Positions 7,648-16,834 of a stretch of DNA of 64,000 nt are shown here, piece by piece. Position 1 is the stretch's first letter. Every line of letters starts with the position of its first letter. The notes beneath the pieces were generated by a model. The model was not told the origin of the DNA and ran no database searches. It worked only from the letters and a program-made list of their open reading frames with translations. Made by a program: the position numbers and the translations under genes. Where the stretch lies: contig CAVWKW010000004.1 of the NCBI GenBank assembly GCA_963755705.1, positions 248,001 to 312,000 of the forward strand, written 5' to 3'. Origin of the DNA: JBARDN01 sp963755705 (lineage in GTDB: Bacteria > Desulfobacterota > Binatia > Binatales > Binataceae).

Positions 7648-9084
7648 ATGCATCGCGTAGTTGTGATCGGCGCCGGGATAACCGGGCTTGCCGCAGCTCA
7701 TCGGATACGCGAGCTCGCGGCCGAGCGCGAATTTCCGCTCGAAGTGATCGTGCTCGATCGCTCTGCGCAGACCGGCGGTCCGCTCGCCACCGTGCGCCGA
7801 GACGGGTTTACAATCGAGACCGGCGCGGATTCCATCCTGAGCGAAAAGCCGCAAGCCGGTGAGCTCGCGCGGCGCATCGGCCTCGGCGACGATCTCATTC
7901 CTACTCGTGAGGAATTTCGCCGCACGCGAGTGGTTCACAACGGACGCCTGGTCGATATACCCGACGGCTTTTCGCTGATGGCGCCGTCGCGGCTCGGCCC
8001 GGTGATGAGGAGCGAACTGTTTTCGCCGGCCGCCAAATTGCGAATCGCGCTCGAACCGTTGGTGCCGAAACGAAAAGACCGGCGCGACGAAAGTCTGGCC
8101 GCATTCGTCACCCGCCGTCTCGGACGCGAGGTGCTCGATCGCGTCGCGCAGCCGCTCGCCGGCGGAATCTACACGGCCGATCCGTCGCGCTTGAGTATCG
8201 CGGCCACGACGCCGCGCTTCGTCGAGATGGAACAGCGCCACGGCAGCGTGATTCGCGGCCTCCGCATTGCGGAGCGCCAGCGCGCCAAGATCGTCGGCAC
8301 ATTTGCTCGTGCCTTGGGCACCAGCGGCGCGCGATTCAGCTTGTTCTATACGCTACGCAATGGAATCGGCTCGCTGCCCGACGCGCTCGCCTCTAACTTG
8401 GGAGAGTGCGTGAGGCTCGGCGTCGAGGTGAAGCAGATCTCTCCGCGCGCCGACGGATGCACGATCGTCACTGAAAGCGGCGAGCAGATTTCCGCCGACG
8501 CCGCGATCTGCGCCGCACCGGCCTACGCCGCCGCTCGGATGATTCGCGCGGCCAACCCGCGCCTTGCCGATCTGCTAGACGCGATCAGCTACGCGAGTGC
8601 GGCGACGGTTAACATGACGTTTCATGAGAGCGACTTTCCCGCGCCGCCAAACAGCTTCGGCTTCGTCGTGCCGATAATCGAACGGCGCCGGATTATCGCC
8701 GGCAGTTTCACCAGCTTGAAGTTCGAAAATCGCGCACCCGCCGGAATGATCCTCGCACGCGTGTTTATCGGCGGACAACTGCAGACCGCGATGATGCAGC
8801 TTGACGACGACGCGATGGTCACCGCCGCGCGCGAGGAATTTCGCGACCTGCTGGGCGTGACCGCCGCGCCGGTATTCGCCCTCGTGCGTCGATGGCCCGA
8901 CTCGATGCCGCAGTACGAGGTTGGCCATCTGGATCGCGTCGCCGACATCGAACGCGCGGCCGCGGCGATTCCGCGTCTCGCGTTCGTCGGCGCGGCCTTT
9001 CGCGGCGTCGGAATCCCGGACTGTGTCCGCGCCGGTGAACAAGCGGGCGCCGCGATCCTCGACCTGCTCGCGCGCAATCAATGA
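7648..9084 (+). CDS. hemY: Oxygen-dependent protoporphyrinogen/coproporphyrinogen oxidase HemY
   Basis: This 478-residue FAD enzyme oxidises a porphyrinogen to the porphyrin. The Rossmann dinucleotide motif VVIGAGITGLAAAHRI is at the extreme N-terminus. RDGFTIETGADSILSEKP follows the FAD domain, LAGGIYTADPSRLS is typical of HemY/CgoX, and the C-terminal FAD motif FVGAAFRGVGIPDCVRAG is intact. It begins 4 bases after hemH, and its stop overlaps the dinB start (ATGA). It uses molecular oxygen, so it suggests aerobic or microaerobic haem synthesis. Confidence 0.95.
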   Translation: MHRVVVIGAGITGLAAAHRIRELAAEREFPLEVIVLDRSAQTGGPLATVRRDGFTIETGADSILSEKPQAGELARRIGLGDDLIPTREEFRRTRVVHNGRLVDIPDGFSLMAPSRLGPVMRSELFSPAAKLRIALEPLVPKRKDRRDESLAAFVTRRLGREVLDRVAQPLAGGIYTADPSRLSIAATTPRFVEMEQRHGSVIRGLRIAERQRAKIVGTFARALGTSGARFSLFYTLRNGIGSLPDALASNLGECVRLGVEVKQISPRADGCTIVTESGEQISADAAICAAPAYAAARMIRAANPRLADLLDAISYASAATVNMTFHESDFPAPPNSFGFVVPIIERRRIIAGSFTSLKFENRAPAGMILARVFIGGQLQTAMMQLDDDAMVTAAREEFRDLLGVTAAPVFALVRRWPDSMPQYEVGHLDRVADIERAAAAIPRLAFVGAAFRGVGIPDCVRAGEQAGAAILDLLARNQ

Positions 9085-10364
9085 TAATGGGCGCGATGGC
9101 GCCGCGCAGCGAAATCTCGGGTGCGGATGCTCCGTGGCCGCGCGTGATCGCTCACGCCGACATGGACGCCTTCTACGCCTCGGTCGAGATTTTGGATAAT
9201 CCCGCTCTCGCCGGATTGCCGGTGATCGTCGGCGGTCACAGCGCACGCGGCGTTGTGACTTCCGCATCGTATGAAGCACGCAAGTTCGGCGTGCGCGCCG
9301 CGATGCCGACGGCGCAGGCGCGCAAACTCTGCCCGCACGCGGTGTTCGTCCCCGGGCGCATGAAAAGATACATCGAGATTTCGCGGATGGTGCGCCGCGC
9401 ATTCGACGCGACCAGTCCTATCGTTGAGCCGCTGTCGCTCGACGAGGCGTTTCTCGATCTGACCGGCACCGCGCGCCTGCTCGGCGCGCCAATCGAGGTT
9501 GCCCGCGCGCTCAAGCGCCGCGTGCGCGAAGCAACCGGGCTAGTCGTTTCGGTCGGCGTCGCCAGCACCAAGATGGCCGCCAAGATTCTCTCCGACATGT
9601 CGAAGCCTGACGGCCTGCTCTTTCTCGGACCGGAATATCTGCGCGAGTTTCTCGATCCGCTTCCGGTCGAAAGGCTATGGGGCGTAGGCCGCGTAACTCT
9701 TGCGCGGATGCATGAGCGCGAGATCCGCACGATCGGCGATCTCGCGCGGCGCGACGCGGCCGAACTGCGCGAGTCGTTCGGCTCTCAGGGCCAGCGCCTG
9801 CACGAACTGGCAAGCGGAATCGATCCGCGCGACGTGGTCGCCGATTGGCAGCGAAAATCTTACGGCGAGGAAAATACTTTCGCGCGCGATCTCGAACTCA
9901 AGTCCAACGAGTTGCGCCGAATCCTGATTGCGCACGGCGAGGCTATCGGCCGCCGGCTGCGCGCTGACTCGGTCCGCGCGCGCACCGTCGTTCTGAAGCT
10001 CAAGCTCGCGCGGCCGCTCGGCCAGGGACGCTATCCGCTTCTGACCCGTAGCGTCACCCTTGAGCATCCGAGCGACGACGGCGGTGCGATCACGAACGCC
10101 GCCATCCAGCTGCTCGCGCGGGTTCCGACTCGCGATCGGATTCGGCTGGCGGGCGTGCAGGTGCATAACCTCGAACGCGCCGGCGCGCAGGCGGACGCGA
10201 CTGAGACGCAGCTCGAACTCTTCGACGGATCGGGCGCATCGGCAGCCCGGCGCGCGCGGCTCAATCGTGCGCTCGACGCGGTCACCGCCCGTTTTGGTGA
10301 TGACGCGATCACTCGCGGCTTCGCGCACGCAGAGCGCGCCGCGCCAACACACCGGATCAAGTAG
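9081..10364 (+). CDS. dinB: DNA polymerase IV (Y-family translesion polymerase)
   Basis: The 427-residue product is an error-prone translesion polymerase. The catalytic motif AHADMDAFYASVE carries the first metal-binding Asp, and SLDEAFLDLTG carries the second Asp/Glu pair. VVTSASYEARKFGVRAAMP is the standard finger region, and VSVGVASTKMAAKILSDMSKPDG matches the thumb/palm signature. The little-finger domain covers about residues 245-360. The C-terminus includes a QLELF stretch that resembles a beta-clamp binding motif. ATG overlaps the hemY stop; a second ATG 6 bases on is an alternative. Its placement at the end of the haem operon is unusual but probably only transcriptional. Confidence 0.95.
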   Translation: MIMGAMAPRSEISGADAPWPRVIAHADMDAFYASVEILDNPALAGLPVIVGGHSARGVVTSASYEARKFGVRAAMPTAQARKLCPHAVFVPGRMKRYIEISRMVRRAFDATSPIVEPLSLDEAFLDLTGTARLLGAPIEVARALKRRVREATGLVVSVGVASTKMAAKILSDMSKPDGLLFLGPEYLREFLDPLPVERLWGVGRVTLARMHEREIRTIGDLARRDAAELRESFGSQGQRLHELASGIDPRDVVADWQRKSYGEENTFARDLELKSNELRRILIAHGEAIGRRLRADSVRARTVVLKLKLARPLGQGRYPLLTRSVTLEHPSDDGGAITNAAIQLLARVPTRDRIRLAGVQVHNLERAGAQADATETQLELFDGSGASAARRARLNRALDAVTARFGDDAITRGFAHAERAAPTHRIK

Positions 10365-10428
10365 TCGATCCAGCGCTGTAGGTGTTGCGAGGCTTGACTT
10401 AGTGGTCGGCAAGCCGTTTCATCGCCCA

Positions 10429-12000
10429 ATGCGAATCTTAAAAGCCATATGCGCGGTCGCGTTCCTGATCCTGCTGATCGAGGCGTGGAGATTTGCGTCG
10501 CTGCAGACCGGCGGCCCGCCGCACATGGACCTCGAGCTGACCGGAGGAATTCCGGCCACGCTCTTTCTGCCCGGCTCTGGAAATCCATTTTTCGCGCTCC
10601 AGCCGCTGCCGCCCGACCAACGCCGCCCCGCGGTGTTGCTGGTCCATGGATTTTCCTCGGACCGCGCGTTGATGAGCGTGCTGGCGCGCCGGATCGCGCG
10701 AAACGGATACGCGTGTCTGACGATCGATTTGCGTGGACACGGCCACAACCGCAATCCGTTCGCGCGCAATTTCGGCTCGGAGAGTCTGCGCCAGGACCTG
10801 ACCACGGCGGTGAATTTTCTGCGCACTTCGAGCTACGTCGATGGTTCGCGGATCGTTGTGATCGGTCATTCGATGGGCGCGAACGCCGCGCTCGACTACG
10901 TAACCCACGACCCGAATATCAAGGGCTCGGTGATGATCTCGGGCGGCTTTCGCCTCGACGGACCGGATCATCCGCGCAACACGCTGTTCATCTTCGCGCA
11001 AAACGATCCGGAATTTATTCAGGACAGCTCCAAACAGATGGCCGGAATTCTGGCGGGCACCGGCGCGATCGAGCTCGGAAAAGTTTATGGCGACGCCGCC
11101 AGCGGAACCGCGCTCGAGGCGGTGCAGATTCCTCACACCGATCATATCACGATCACCCGCTCTACTGTCGCCGCCGCCACGATTCTCGGCTGGCTCGACA
11201 CCGTCTTCGCCAGGCAGGAGCGCACCGCACCCTACCGTCTCGAAACATTGCGCCTGCGCACCGCCGCGATCGGGATGCTCGCGTTCCTGATCGTGCTCGT
11301 CGGGATCGGCCAGATCGCCGGAGCGATCGCACCCGAGATGCTTCGGCGCCCCTCCGGCTCGATCATGTGGCTCGGTTTGCCCGCGATCGCGATCGCGCTG
11401 TTGATCGTGATGCCGTTTATGGCGGTCGGTGAGCCGGCGTATTTCGTTTCGCTGATCGTCGGCGACGATTTATTCGCGTGGCTGGGAATTGCCGGCGGCG
11501 CGATACTCGCGCTGATGGCCGCGCGCTCGATGATCGATTGGCTGGGCGTCGCCGCAGGCGTACGACGCACGGCGCTGGCCGCGATTCTGGCTTTCAGCGC
11601 GATCTATGTGCTGCAAATGCCGTTTGGCGAGGTGTTTCACACCCTCGCGCCGACGCCGGAGCGTCTGCTCGCAACCGTGGCCGGCACCGCGATCGTGCTG
11701 CCGTTCTTTTTTTCGTTCGAATGGCTTCTGCGCCGCGGAGGACTGGTCGAATCGACCATCGCATGCGTGATCGGGCGCGCGGTTATCATCGTGATGCTGA
11801 TCATCGGAGTCTCGCTGCGGATTCTGCCGGGGGTGCTGATGCTGACCATGTCGATCATGGTCTTCCAGTTCATCGCGTTCGAGATTTTCGCGGTCTCGAC
11901 CTACTCGCGGTCGAACAACCTGCTCGTGATCGCGCTGGTCGAATCGGCGTGGTTCGCCTGGATTGCGGCAATCGCCATGCCGATCACATTTATGTTCTGA
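10429..12000 (+). CDS. Alpha/beta hydrolase with multi-pass membrane domain
   Basis: The product is 523 residues from the ATG of MRILKAICAVAFL; the open frame extends further upstream, but that part is the end of dinB read in another frame. An N-terminal signal anchor precedes a hydrolase domain (about 60-260): VLLVHGFSSDRALM supplies the oxyanion loop, LTIDLRGHGHN the typical strand, and GHSMGANAAL the nucleophilic Ser. A His in IPHTDHITI may complete the triad. Residues about 275-520 form roughly eight hydrophobic helices. The combination suggests an extracytoplasmic ester or lipid hydrolase attached to a membrane domain. Substrate unknown. Confidence 0.8.
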   Translation: MRILKAICAVAFLILLIEAWRFASLQTGGPPHMDLELTGGIPATLFLPGSGNPFFALQPLPPDQRRPAVLLVHGFSSDRALMSVLARRIARNGYACLTIDLRGHGHNRNPFARNFGSESLRQDLTTAVNFLRTSSYVDGSRIVVIGHSMGANAALDYVTHDPNIKGSVMISGGFRLDGPDHPRNTLFIFAQNDPEFIQDSSKQMAGILAGTGAIELGKVYGDAASGTALEAVQIPHTDHITITRSTVAAATILGWLDTVFARQERTAPYRLETLRLRTAAIGMLAFLIVLVGIGQIAGAIAPEMLRRPSGSIMWLGLPAIAIALLIVMPFMAVGEPAYFVSLIVGDDLFAWLGIAGGAILALMAARSMIDWLGVAAGVRRTALAAILAFSAIYVLQMPFGEVFHTLAPTPERLLATVAGTAIVLPFFFSFEWLLRRGGLVESTIACVIGRAVIIVMLIIGVSLRILPGVLMLTMSIMVFQFIAFEIFAVSTYSRSNNLLVIALVESAWFAWIAAIAMPITFMF

Positions 12001-12026
12001 GCGTCATGCGCCGGACGCTCGCGCCG

Positions 12027-12218
12027 TCACATCGTGTCGTTGCAGGTACGCAGAAATCCGCAGCGCAGGCACCAGTATTTGCAATGCCCCATCGGCTTCA
12101 TCGCGGCGCCGCATACGTCGCACGCCACGGCGCCCGGCTCGAGCGCGCAACTATCCGCGTCTCCCGCATCGGTTGCACCGCCGGATTGAAATTCATCTGC
12201 GCGTTTGCTCGCTTTCAT
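12027..12218 (-). CDS. Small zinc-ribbon protein
   Basis: A 63-residue protein starting at MKASK, 9 bases after GGGGAG; an ATG three codons upstream is an alternative but sits directly on the Shine-Dalgarno. The C-terminal half holds CDVCGAAMKPMGHCKYWCLRCG followed by RTC: paired CxxC knuckles with extra Cys and His, a typical zinc ribbon. The N-terminus is polar and likely disordered. It follows the alpha/beta hydrolase gene on the same strand by about 18 bases and is probably cotranscribed. Function unknown; nucleic-acid or protein binding is only inferred from the fold. Confidence 0.65.
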   Translation of the reverse strand: MKASKRADEFQSGGATDAGDADSCALEPGAVACDVCGAAMKPMGHCKYWCLRCGFLRTCNDTM

Positions 12219-12236
12219 CACTGCCATCTCCCCACT

Positions 12237-13190
12237 TTATTTGTCCGGCTGCCGCGGACCGTGCCGGCGCAGAAAATCAATTCGGCGGCGCGCAAGCTCG
12301 GTCGCCTCCTGCGAAATCCAGAGCAGATGCGGCGCGCCTTCCACGCGGATAAATTCCGCGCCCGGAATCGAGCGTGCGGCGAATTCGCCGTGCGAAAAAC
12401 TAACCGCGTCATCGTTGGTGCCGTGGATTATGAGCGCTGGACAGCGGATCTGATCGAGCCCGAGCGCGTCGATCCGCGCGAACTGCTCGAGGTCGTTCAG
12501 CAACCCGCGCTTGCGCAAAGTCAGCGGAGAAAACGTACCGATAAGGCCGCGCACGAATTGCTGCTTGGCCGGGTCGGCTGCGATTTGCGCAGCCAGCGCA
12601 CGGGCGCCGCTGCGATCAAGGGTTCCCTCGATACGAACCATCTGCCGCGCGATCGCGCCCGGATAATGCGCCGCGAACCAGTCGATTATCCCGGTAGTGA
12701 AATCGTTCATCGCCATCCGCATCATCGCCCGCTGAATCGCTGTCAGATCGTCGCGGAAGCGCTTACTGATCGCGCATTCCGCAATCAGCGCCCAGACGCG
12801 ATCCGGATGCCGCGCCGCGAATGAATACGCCGACGGCCCTCCGCCCGACGCCCCCGAGACACAGACGCGCTCGACTCCCAGCGTGTCGAGCAAGCACGCG
12901 GCAGCGTCAGCCTGCTGCTCGGGAGTCCTGCCAACCTCGAGCGGAGTGCGCAAGTAGCCCGGCCGCGACCATCCGACGATCCGGAATCCCGCGGCAACCA
13001 CGTCGGCGGCGACCAGCGCTATTTGATCGTAGCCGCCTGGCGTTCCATGAAATCCCAGAACGACCGGACCGTCGCCCGCGGTAAAATACTCGATCGGCCC
13101 AGCCGCGGTCCGCGCGATTTCGCTGTACGGCGCGCCGGACGCGCGATTGGCGCCGTCTGTCTGGTCATGTGCGAGGTCAGGTTGCATCAC
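12237..13190 (-). CDS. Alpha/beta hydrolase
   Basis: A soluble 317-residue alpha/beta hydrolase. The oxyanion segment is VVLGFHGTPGGYDQ, the nucleophile elbow is SGASGGGPSAYSFAARHPDRV (Ser about residue 120), an acid is likely in LIIHGTNDDAVSF, and the catalytic His in GAPHLLW. There is no signal peptide. The cap region between about 145 and 240 is helical. Substrate is not predictable; the family includes esterases, epoxide hydrolases and C-C hydrolases. It is followed by the small zinc-ribbon gene and preceded by an unrelated membrane-protein gene. Confidence 0.85.
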   Translation of the reverse strand: MMQPDLAHDQTDGANRASGAPYSEIARTAAGPIEYFTAGDGPVVLGFHGTPGGYDQIALVAADVVAAGFRIVGWSRPGYLRTPLEVGRTPEQQADAAACLLDTLGVERVCVSGASGGGPSAYSFAARHPDRVWALIAECAISKRFRDDLTAIQRAMMRMAMNDFTTGIIDWFAAHYPGAIARQMVRIEGTLDRSGARALAAQIAADPAKQQFVRGLIGTFSPLTLRKRGLLNDLEQFARIDALGLDQIRCPALIIHGTNDDAVSFSHGEFAARSIPGAEFIRVEGAPHLLWISQEATELARRRIDFLRRHGPRQPDK

Positions 13191-13253
13191 GCACGAGCGG
13201 AAAATCGGAGCTTAACAATTTTGCCGCATCCGGACCATGCGCTATGCCGCATC

Positions 13254-14333
13254 CTATGACACGACATGGCGTAAGTGAGTCCTCAACAGAAAAAGCGTCA
13301 GCCTGAGACTTGCGAACGAAAGCAGAATCCCCAGCACAAACATCGCCGCCACCGCGAGGGCTGCCACCGTGAGCTGTATGCGTACGGAGGCCTCGCGCCT
13401 CGGCACCCGCAGTTGGAATATCGCGCGGAAATCAGGATGCCACAGCAATCCCAGCGCCCATCCGGCGTTAGCGATTTCGGCCGTAATCAAGAGTGTCCAG
13501 AAACTCGGGCCTATCGCCTGACCGGTTTTGGTGAATTCCGAGAGTAGCGCGCCTCCCGAAAATTCGGACGTGGCCCCCACCGCACCCGCGATACACAAGC
13601 TTATCGCGATTCCTTCCCACGCTCTTCCGAACCAGTCCCGCTCGATCGAGAGTCCGCCCAGGTATCCGCTGATCGCGAAGGTGGTCAGGATCGGCCACAG
13701 AAACCGTTCGGCCAGCGAGATCACCACGATCATTTTGGCCCACGGCGTCTGCGAACCGGGGACTGATGGGAGCAAGAGAAAGATTTGCAGGATCGACACG
13801 CAGATCAGAAGGCATCCGACCGCCAGGCCCGCGCCGAGGCCATACCTTTTCGCCCGCGGCGGATCGCCGCGCAACCCCCGCATCCACGCAAAAGTAATCA
13901 CCCCCGGTCCGAGCACCGAAGTCGCCATCTCCCACACTACGGCCCATCCTTCCAGGCTCAGCTGTTTTTTCAGAACGTTATGCAACAATCCGTGGAACAG
14001 ACTCGCGATCGCGATAATCGCGAATGCCGACGCGCGAATCAGAAACCCTTTGTGTTCTCTGTCCGCATCCCTTCTGTCGGCGATTCGCATGCGCTCGAGC
14101 AGCGGCTCGATCACCGCCAGCATCCCGAGCGAGGTCAGCGCGATCACCGCCAACTGCCCGAACTGATCGGCCAGATCGAGTTTGGCGAACGCCGCAATCG
14201 CCTCGTACAGAAGGAATATGAAGCATGACGAAAGGCCCGCCGAGGTCGACAGCCTGAGTTGTGCCTTGAGCTCGGTCTTTGCCATGAATACCCGCCGCGA
14301 AATTGCGTGAATCCCGATTGCTAGCATGGCCAC
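13254..14333 (-). CDS. Multi-pass membrane protein of unknown family
   Basis: No family is recognised in this protein of up to 359 residues. It is very hydrophobic, with about nine predicted membrane helices, for example LSSCFIFLLYEAIAAFA, AVIALTSLGMLAVI, LAVGCLLICVSILQIFLLL and AAMFVLGILLSFASLRLTL. Charged loops such as RMRIADRRDADREHKG separate early helices. An internal start at MAKTEL (14285) would remove 16 residues; neither start has a strong Shine-Dalgarno. It stands alone between a hydrolase gene and divergent leuC. No transporter signature or catalytic motif was seen. Confidence 0.65.
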   Translation of the reverse strand: MAMLAIGIHAISRRVFMAKTELKAQLRLSTSAGLSSCFIFLLYEAIAAFAKLDLADQFGQLAVIALTSLGMLAVIEPLLERMRIADRRDADREHKGFLIRASAFAIIAIASLFHGLLHNVLKKQLSLEGWAVVWEMATSVLGPGVITFAWMRGLRGDPPRAKRYGLGAGLAVGCLLICVSILQIFLLLPSVPGSQTPWAKMIVVISLAERFLWPILTTFAISGYLGGLSIERDWFGRAWEGIAISLCIAGAVGATSEFSGGALLSEFTKTGQAIGPSFWTLLITAEIANAGWALGLLWHPDFRAIFQLRVPRREASVRIQLTVAALAVAAMFVLGILLSFASLRLTLFLLRTHLRHVVS

Positions 14334-14423
14334 GCACGCGAATCACGGAAGTTTGCGCGGCTTTGCCCGAATACCGCGATCGAGGATAATAGTAAATTCG
14401 CGACAGCCTGGAGGGTCGCTTCG

Positions 14424-15833
14424 ATGGCGCCGCAGACGCTTTTTGAAAAGATCTGGAACGCTCACGTGGTAGTCGATGAACCGGGAAAGCCCGCGCTGCT
14501 GTTTATCGACTTGCACCTAATCCACGAGGTTACTTCCCCGCAAGCCTTCGAGGCACTGCGAGTGGCCGGCCGCGGCGTGCGCGACAAGCGCCGCACCTTC
14601 GCCACGCTCGACCACAACGTGCCTACCGTCGATCAGATGAAGCCGATCGCCGATCCCGATTCGCGCGCGCAAGTCGAGATGATGCGCAAGAATGCGCGCG
14701 ACTTCGACGTCACCCTGTTCGACCTCGGCTCGAACGACCAGGGTATCGTCCACGTGATCGGCCCAGACTTGGGTCTCACCCAGCCGGGTATGACGATCGT
14801 GTGCGGCGACAGCCATACCTCGACCCACGGCGCGTTCGGCGCGCTCGCGTTCGGAATCGGCACCAGCGAAGTCGAGCACGTGCTCGCAACCCAGTGCATC
14901 TGGCAGGTGAAGCCCCAAACGCTCGAAATCCGGCTCGACGGAACCGCCGGTCCGGGCGTGACCGCGAAGGATTTGATTCTCGGCATCATTGGACGTATCG
15001 GCACCGACGGCGCGACCGGATGCGCGGTCGAGTATCGCGGCGCGGCAATCGAAGCGCTCTCGATGGAAGAGCGGATGACGGTGTGCAACATGTCGATCGA
15101 GGCAGGCGCACGCGCCGGAATGATCGCGGCAGATCAGAAGACCGTCGATTACATGCGCGGCCGAAAATACCTGCCGTCCGGCGCCGAGTTCGACGCGATG
15201 GCGAAAAAGTGGCTGACGCTTCATACCGACGACGGCGCGAAATTCGATCGCTCGATCGTGTTCAACTCCGCCGAGTTCGCGCCGCAAGTCACCTGGGGCA
15301 CTAACCCCGGGATGGTCGCCGACGTGACCGGCAAAGTCCCCGACCCGCGCAAAGCCGCTAACCCCGGCGATCGCGACACCCTGGAACGCGCGCTGGATTA
15401 CATGGGACTGCGGCCCAACACGCCGATCGAGGAAATCGCGATCGACCGCGTGTTTATCGGATCGTGCACCAATTCGCGTCTGAGCGATCTGCGCGCCGCC
15501 GCCGCGATCGTAAAGGGCAAGCACGTCTCCAAAACCGTGCAGGCGATGGTCGTGCCCGGCTCGGCCAACATCAAAATCGAAGCCGAGAAAGAAGGACTCG
15601 ACCGTATCTTCCGCGAGGCCGGCTTCGATTGGCGCGAGGCAGGATGCTCGATGTGCCTGGGCATGAACCCGGACATCCTGAAGCCGGGCGAGCGATGCGC
15701 CAGCACCAGCAACCGCAATTTCGAAGGCCGCCAGGGCAAAGGCGGACGCACGCACCTGGTGAGTCCGCAGATGGCGGCGGCCGCCGCGATCGCAGGCCAC
15801 TTCGTCGATATCCGCGATTGGCACCACTCCTGA
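14424..15833 (+). CDS. leuC: 3-isopropylmalate dehydratase large subunit
   Basis: The product isomerises 2-isopropylmalate to 3-isopropylmalate in leucine synthesis, together with LeuD, using a [4Fe-4S] cluster. The 469 residues are full length. Seen are MAPQTLFEKIWNAHVV, CGDSHTSTHGAFGALAFGIGTSEVEH, the first cluster cysteine in FIGSCTNSR and the Cys pair in AGCSMCLGMNPD. Shine-Dalgarno GGAGG lies upstream of the ATG. leuD follows after 16 bases. The pathway partners leuA and leuB are 17 kb away rather than adjacent. Confidence 0.97.
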   Translation: MAPQTLFEKIWNAHVVVDEPGKPALLFIDLHLIHEVTSPQAFEALRVAGRGVRDKRRTFATLDHNVPTVDQMKPIADPDSRAQVEMMRKNARDFDVTLFDLGSNDQGIVHVIGPDLGLTQPGMTIVCGDSHTSTHGAFGALAFGIGTSEVEHVLATQCIWQVKPQTLEIRLDGTAGPGVTAKDLILGIIGRIGTDGATGCAVEYRGAAIEALSMEERMTVCNMSIEAGARAGMIAADQKTVDYMRGRKYLPSGAEFDAMAKKWLTLHTDDGAKFDRSIVFNSAEFAPQVTWGTNPGMVADVTGKVPDPRKAANPGDRDTLERALDYMGLRPNTPIEEIAIDRVFIGSCTNSRLSDLRAAAAIVKGKHVSKTVQAMVVPGSANIKIEAEKEGLDRIFREAGFDWREAGCSMCLGMNPDILKPGERCASTSNRNFEGRQGKGGRTHLVSPQMAAAAAIAGHFVDIRDWHHS

Positions 15834-15849
15834 CCGGAGCGCAGGGAAC

Positions 15850-16455
15850 ATGCAGAAATTCAAAAACTTCACCGGATTGGTCGCGCCGCTCGATCGCTCG
15901 AACGTTGACACCGATCAGATCATTCCCAAACAGTTCTTGAAGGCTGTCGTCAGAAGCGGGCTCAAAAAGGGCCTGTTCTTCGATTGGCGGCGGCGCCCCG
16001 ACGGATCGCCCGATCCAGATTTCGTGCTCAATAAGCCGCGCTACGAAGGCGCATCGGTCCTGGTGGCGCGCGCCAACTTCGGCAACGGATCGTCGCGCGA
16101 GCATGCGGTGTGGGCGCTGGCCGACGCGGGTTTCCGCGCCGTGATTGGATCGTCGTACGCTGATATCTTCCACAACAACTCGTTCAAGAACGGGCTCCTT
16201 CCGGTGACACTCAAGCCCGAAGAGATCGAACAAATTTTTCGCGCAACCGCGAAGTATGAGGGGTATCATCTCACTATCGATCTCGAGGCGCAGACGGTCG
16301 GCGATGATTTCGGATGGTCGGCGCATTTCGAGATCGATCCGTTCGTCAAGAAATGCCTGCTCGAGGGCCTGGATGATATCGCGCTCACGTTCGCGCACGA
16401 AAAAGCGATCATTGCGTACGAGGCCGCGCATCCCGTCCCCTATCGGCAGCCGTAA
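15850..16455 (+). CDS. leuD: 3-isopropylmalate dehydratase small subunit
   Basis: The 201-residue small subunit completes the LeuCD isomerase. LDRSNVDTDQIIPKQFLK at the N-terminus, ANFGNGSSREHAVWAL around the substrate-specificity region, and NSFKNGLLP are typical. It is directly behind leuC and presumably translationally linked. The C-terminus ends at a usual position (RQP), so nothing is truncated. Confidence 0.97.
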   Translation: MQKFKNFTGLVAPLDRSNVDTDQIIPKQFLKAVVRSGLKKGLFFDWRRRPDGSPDPDFVLNKPRYEGASVLVARANFGNGSSREHAVWALADAGFRAVIGSSYADIFHNNSFKNGLLPVTLKPEEIEQIFRATAKYEGYHLTIDLEAQTVGDDFGWSAHFEIDPFVKKCLLEGLDDIALTFAHEKAIIAYEAAHPVPYRQP

Positions 16456-16507
16456 CCGTCCGCGCAGACTGCCGCAAGCGCGACGATCGCAAGGGGGTTA
16501 GCCTGCC

Positions 16508-16741
16508 ATGAGAACACGCGCACTGATTTTCCAGGCCTCGAAATTCGCGATCATCGCCGCGGCCGCGACTGTGCTCTCTTCGTGCTGGTACTACTCGCGT
16601 CCGACCGACGGCGTATCCGGCGAAAACTGCCAGAAGACCAGCTACGGCCTCGCGATGATCGACACCTCGAACGAGAACTGCGCGCCCTCGACCCCGCCGC
16701 CGGCGGCAGCAGTGCCCCCGCCCGCTCCCGCTACGCAGTGA
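16508..16741 (+). CDS. Small lipoprotein, unknown function
   Basis: A 77-residue protein with a signal peptide ending in VLSSC, a lipobox with Cys at about residue 26. The mature part is about 50 residues, with CQKTSYGLAMIDTSNENC holding two further cysteines that could pair, then a Pro/Ala-rich tail (PPPAAAVPPPAP). It starts 52 bases after leuD with GGGGG-type purines upstream (AGGGGG ahead of the ATG). No family recognised. Outer-membrane or periplasmic-face location is inferred from the lipobox. Confidence 0.65.
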   Translation: MRTRALIFQASKFAIIAAAATVLSSCWYYSRPTDGVSGENCQKTSYGLAMIDTSNENCAPSTPPPAAAVPPPAPATQ

Positions 16742-16780
16742 GCGAAGACTCACTGAGATTTTCGATCCGGTTGCTATACG

Positions 16781-16797
16781 GTAATACCATGTATTAC
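16781..16797. promoter_or_regulatory. Palindromic operator candidate of the toxin-antitoxin locus
   Basis: GTAATAC and GTATTAC form a perfect 7-base inverted repeat around CAT. It is about 40 bases upstream of the antitoxin start, in a lower-GC promoter-like stretch (TTGCTATACGGTAATACC). AbrB/MazE-type antitoxins commonly bind such a palindrome to repress their own operon, so an autoregulatory site is a reasonable inference. Confidence 0.5.
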
Positions 16798-16834
16798 AGT
16801 AAGGCAGTACGTCCGAATGCTCGGAGACTCAGGT

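Noticed and set aside
14517..15911. Long antisense frame over leuC (464 codons) and similar long antisense frames over rho, gyrB and others
   Set aside because: Typical GC-rich shadow frames; the sense proteins are certain.
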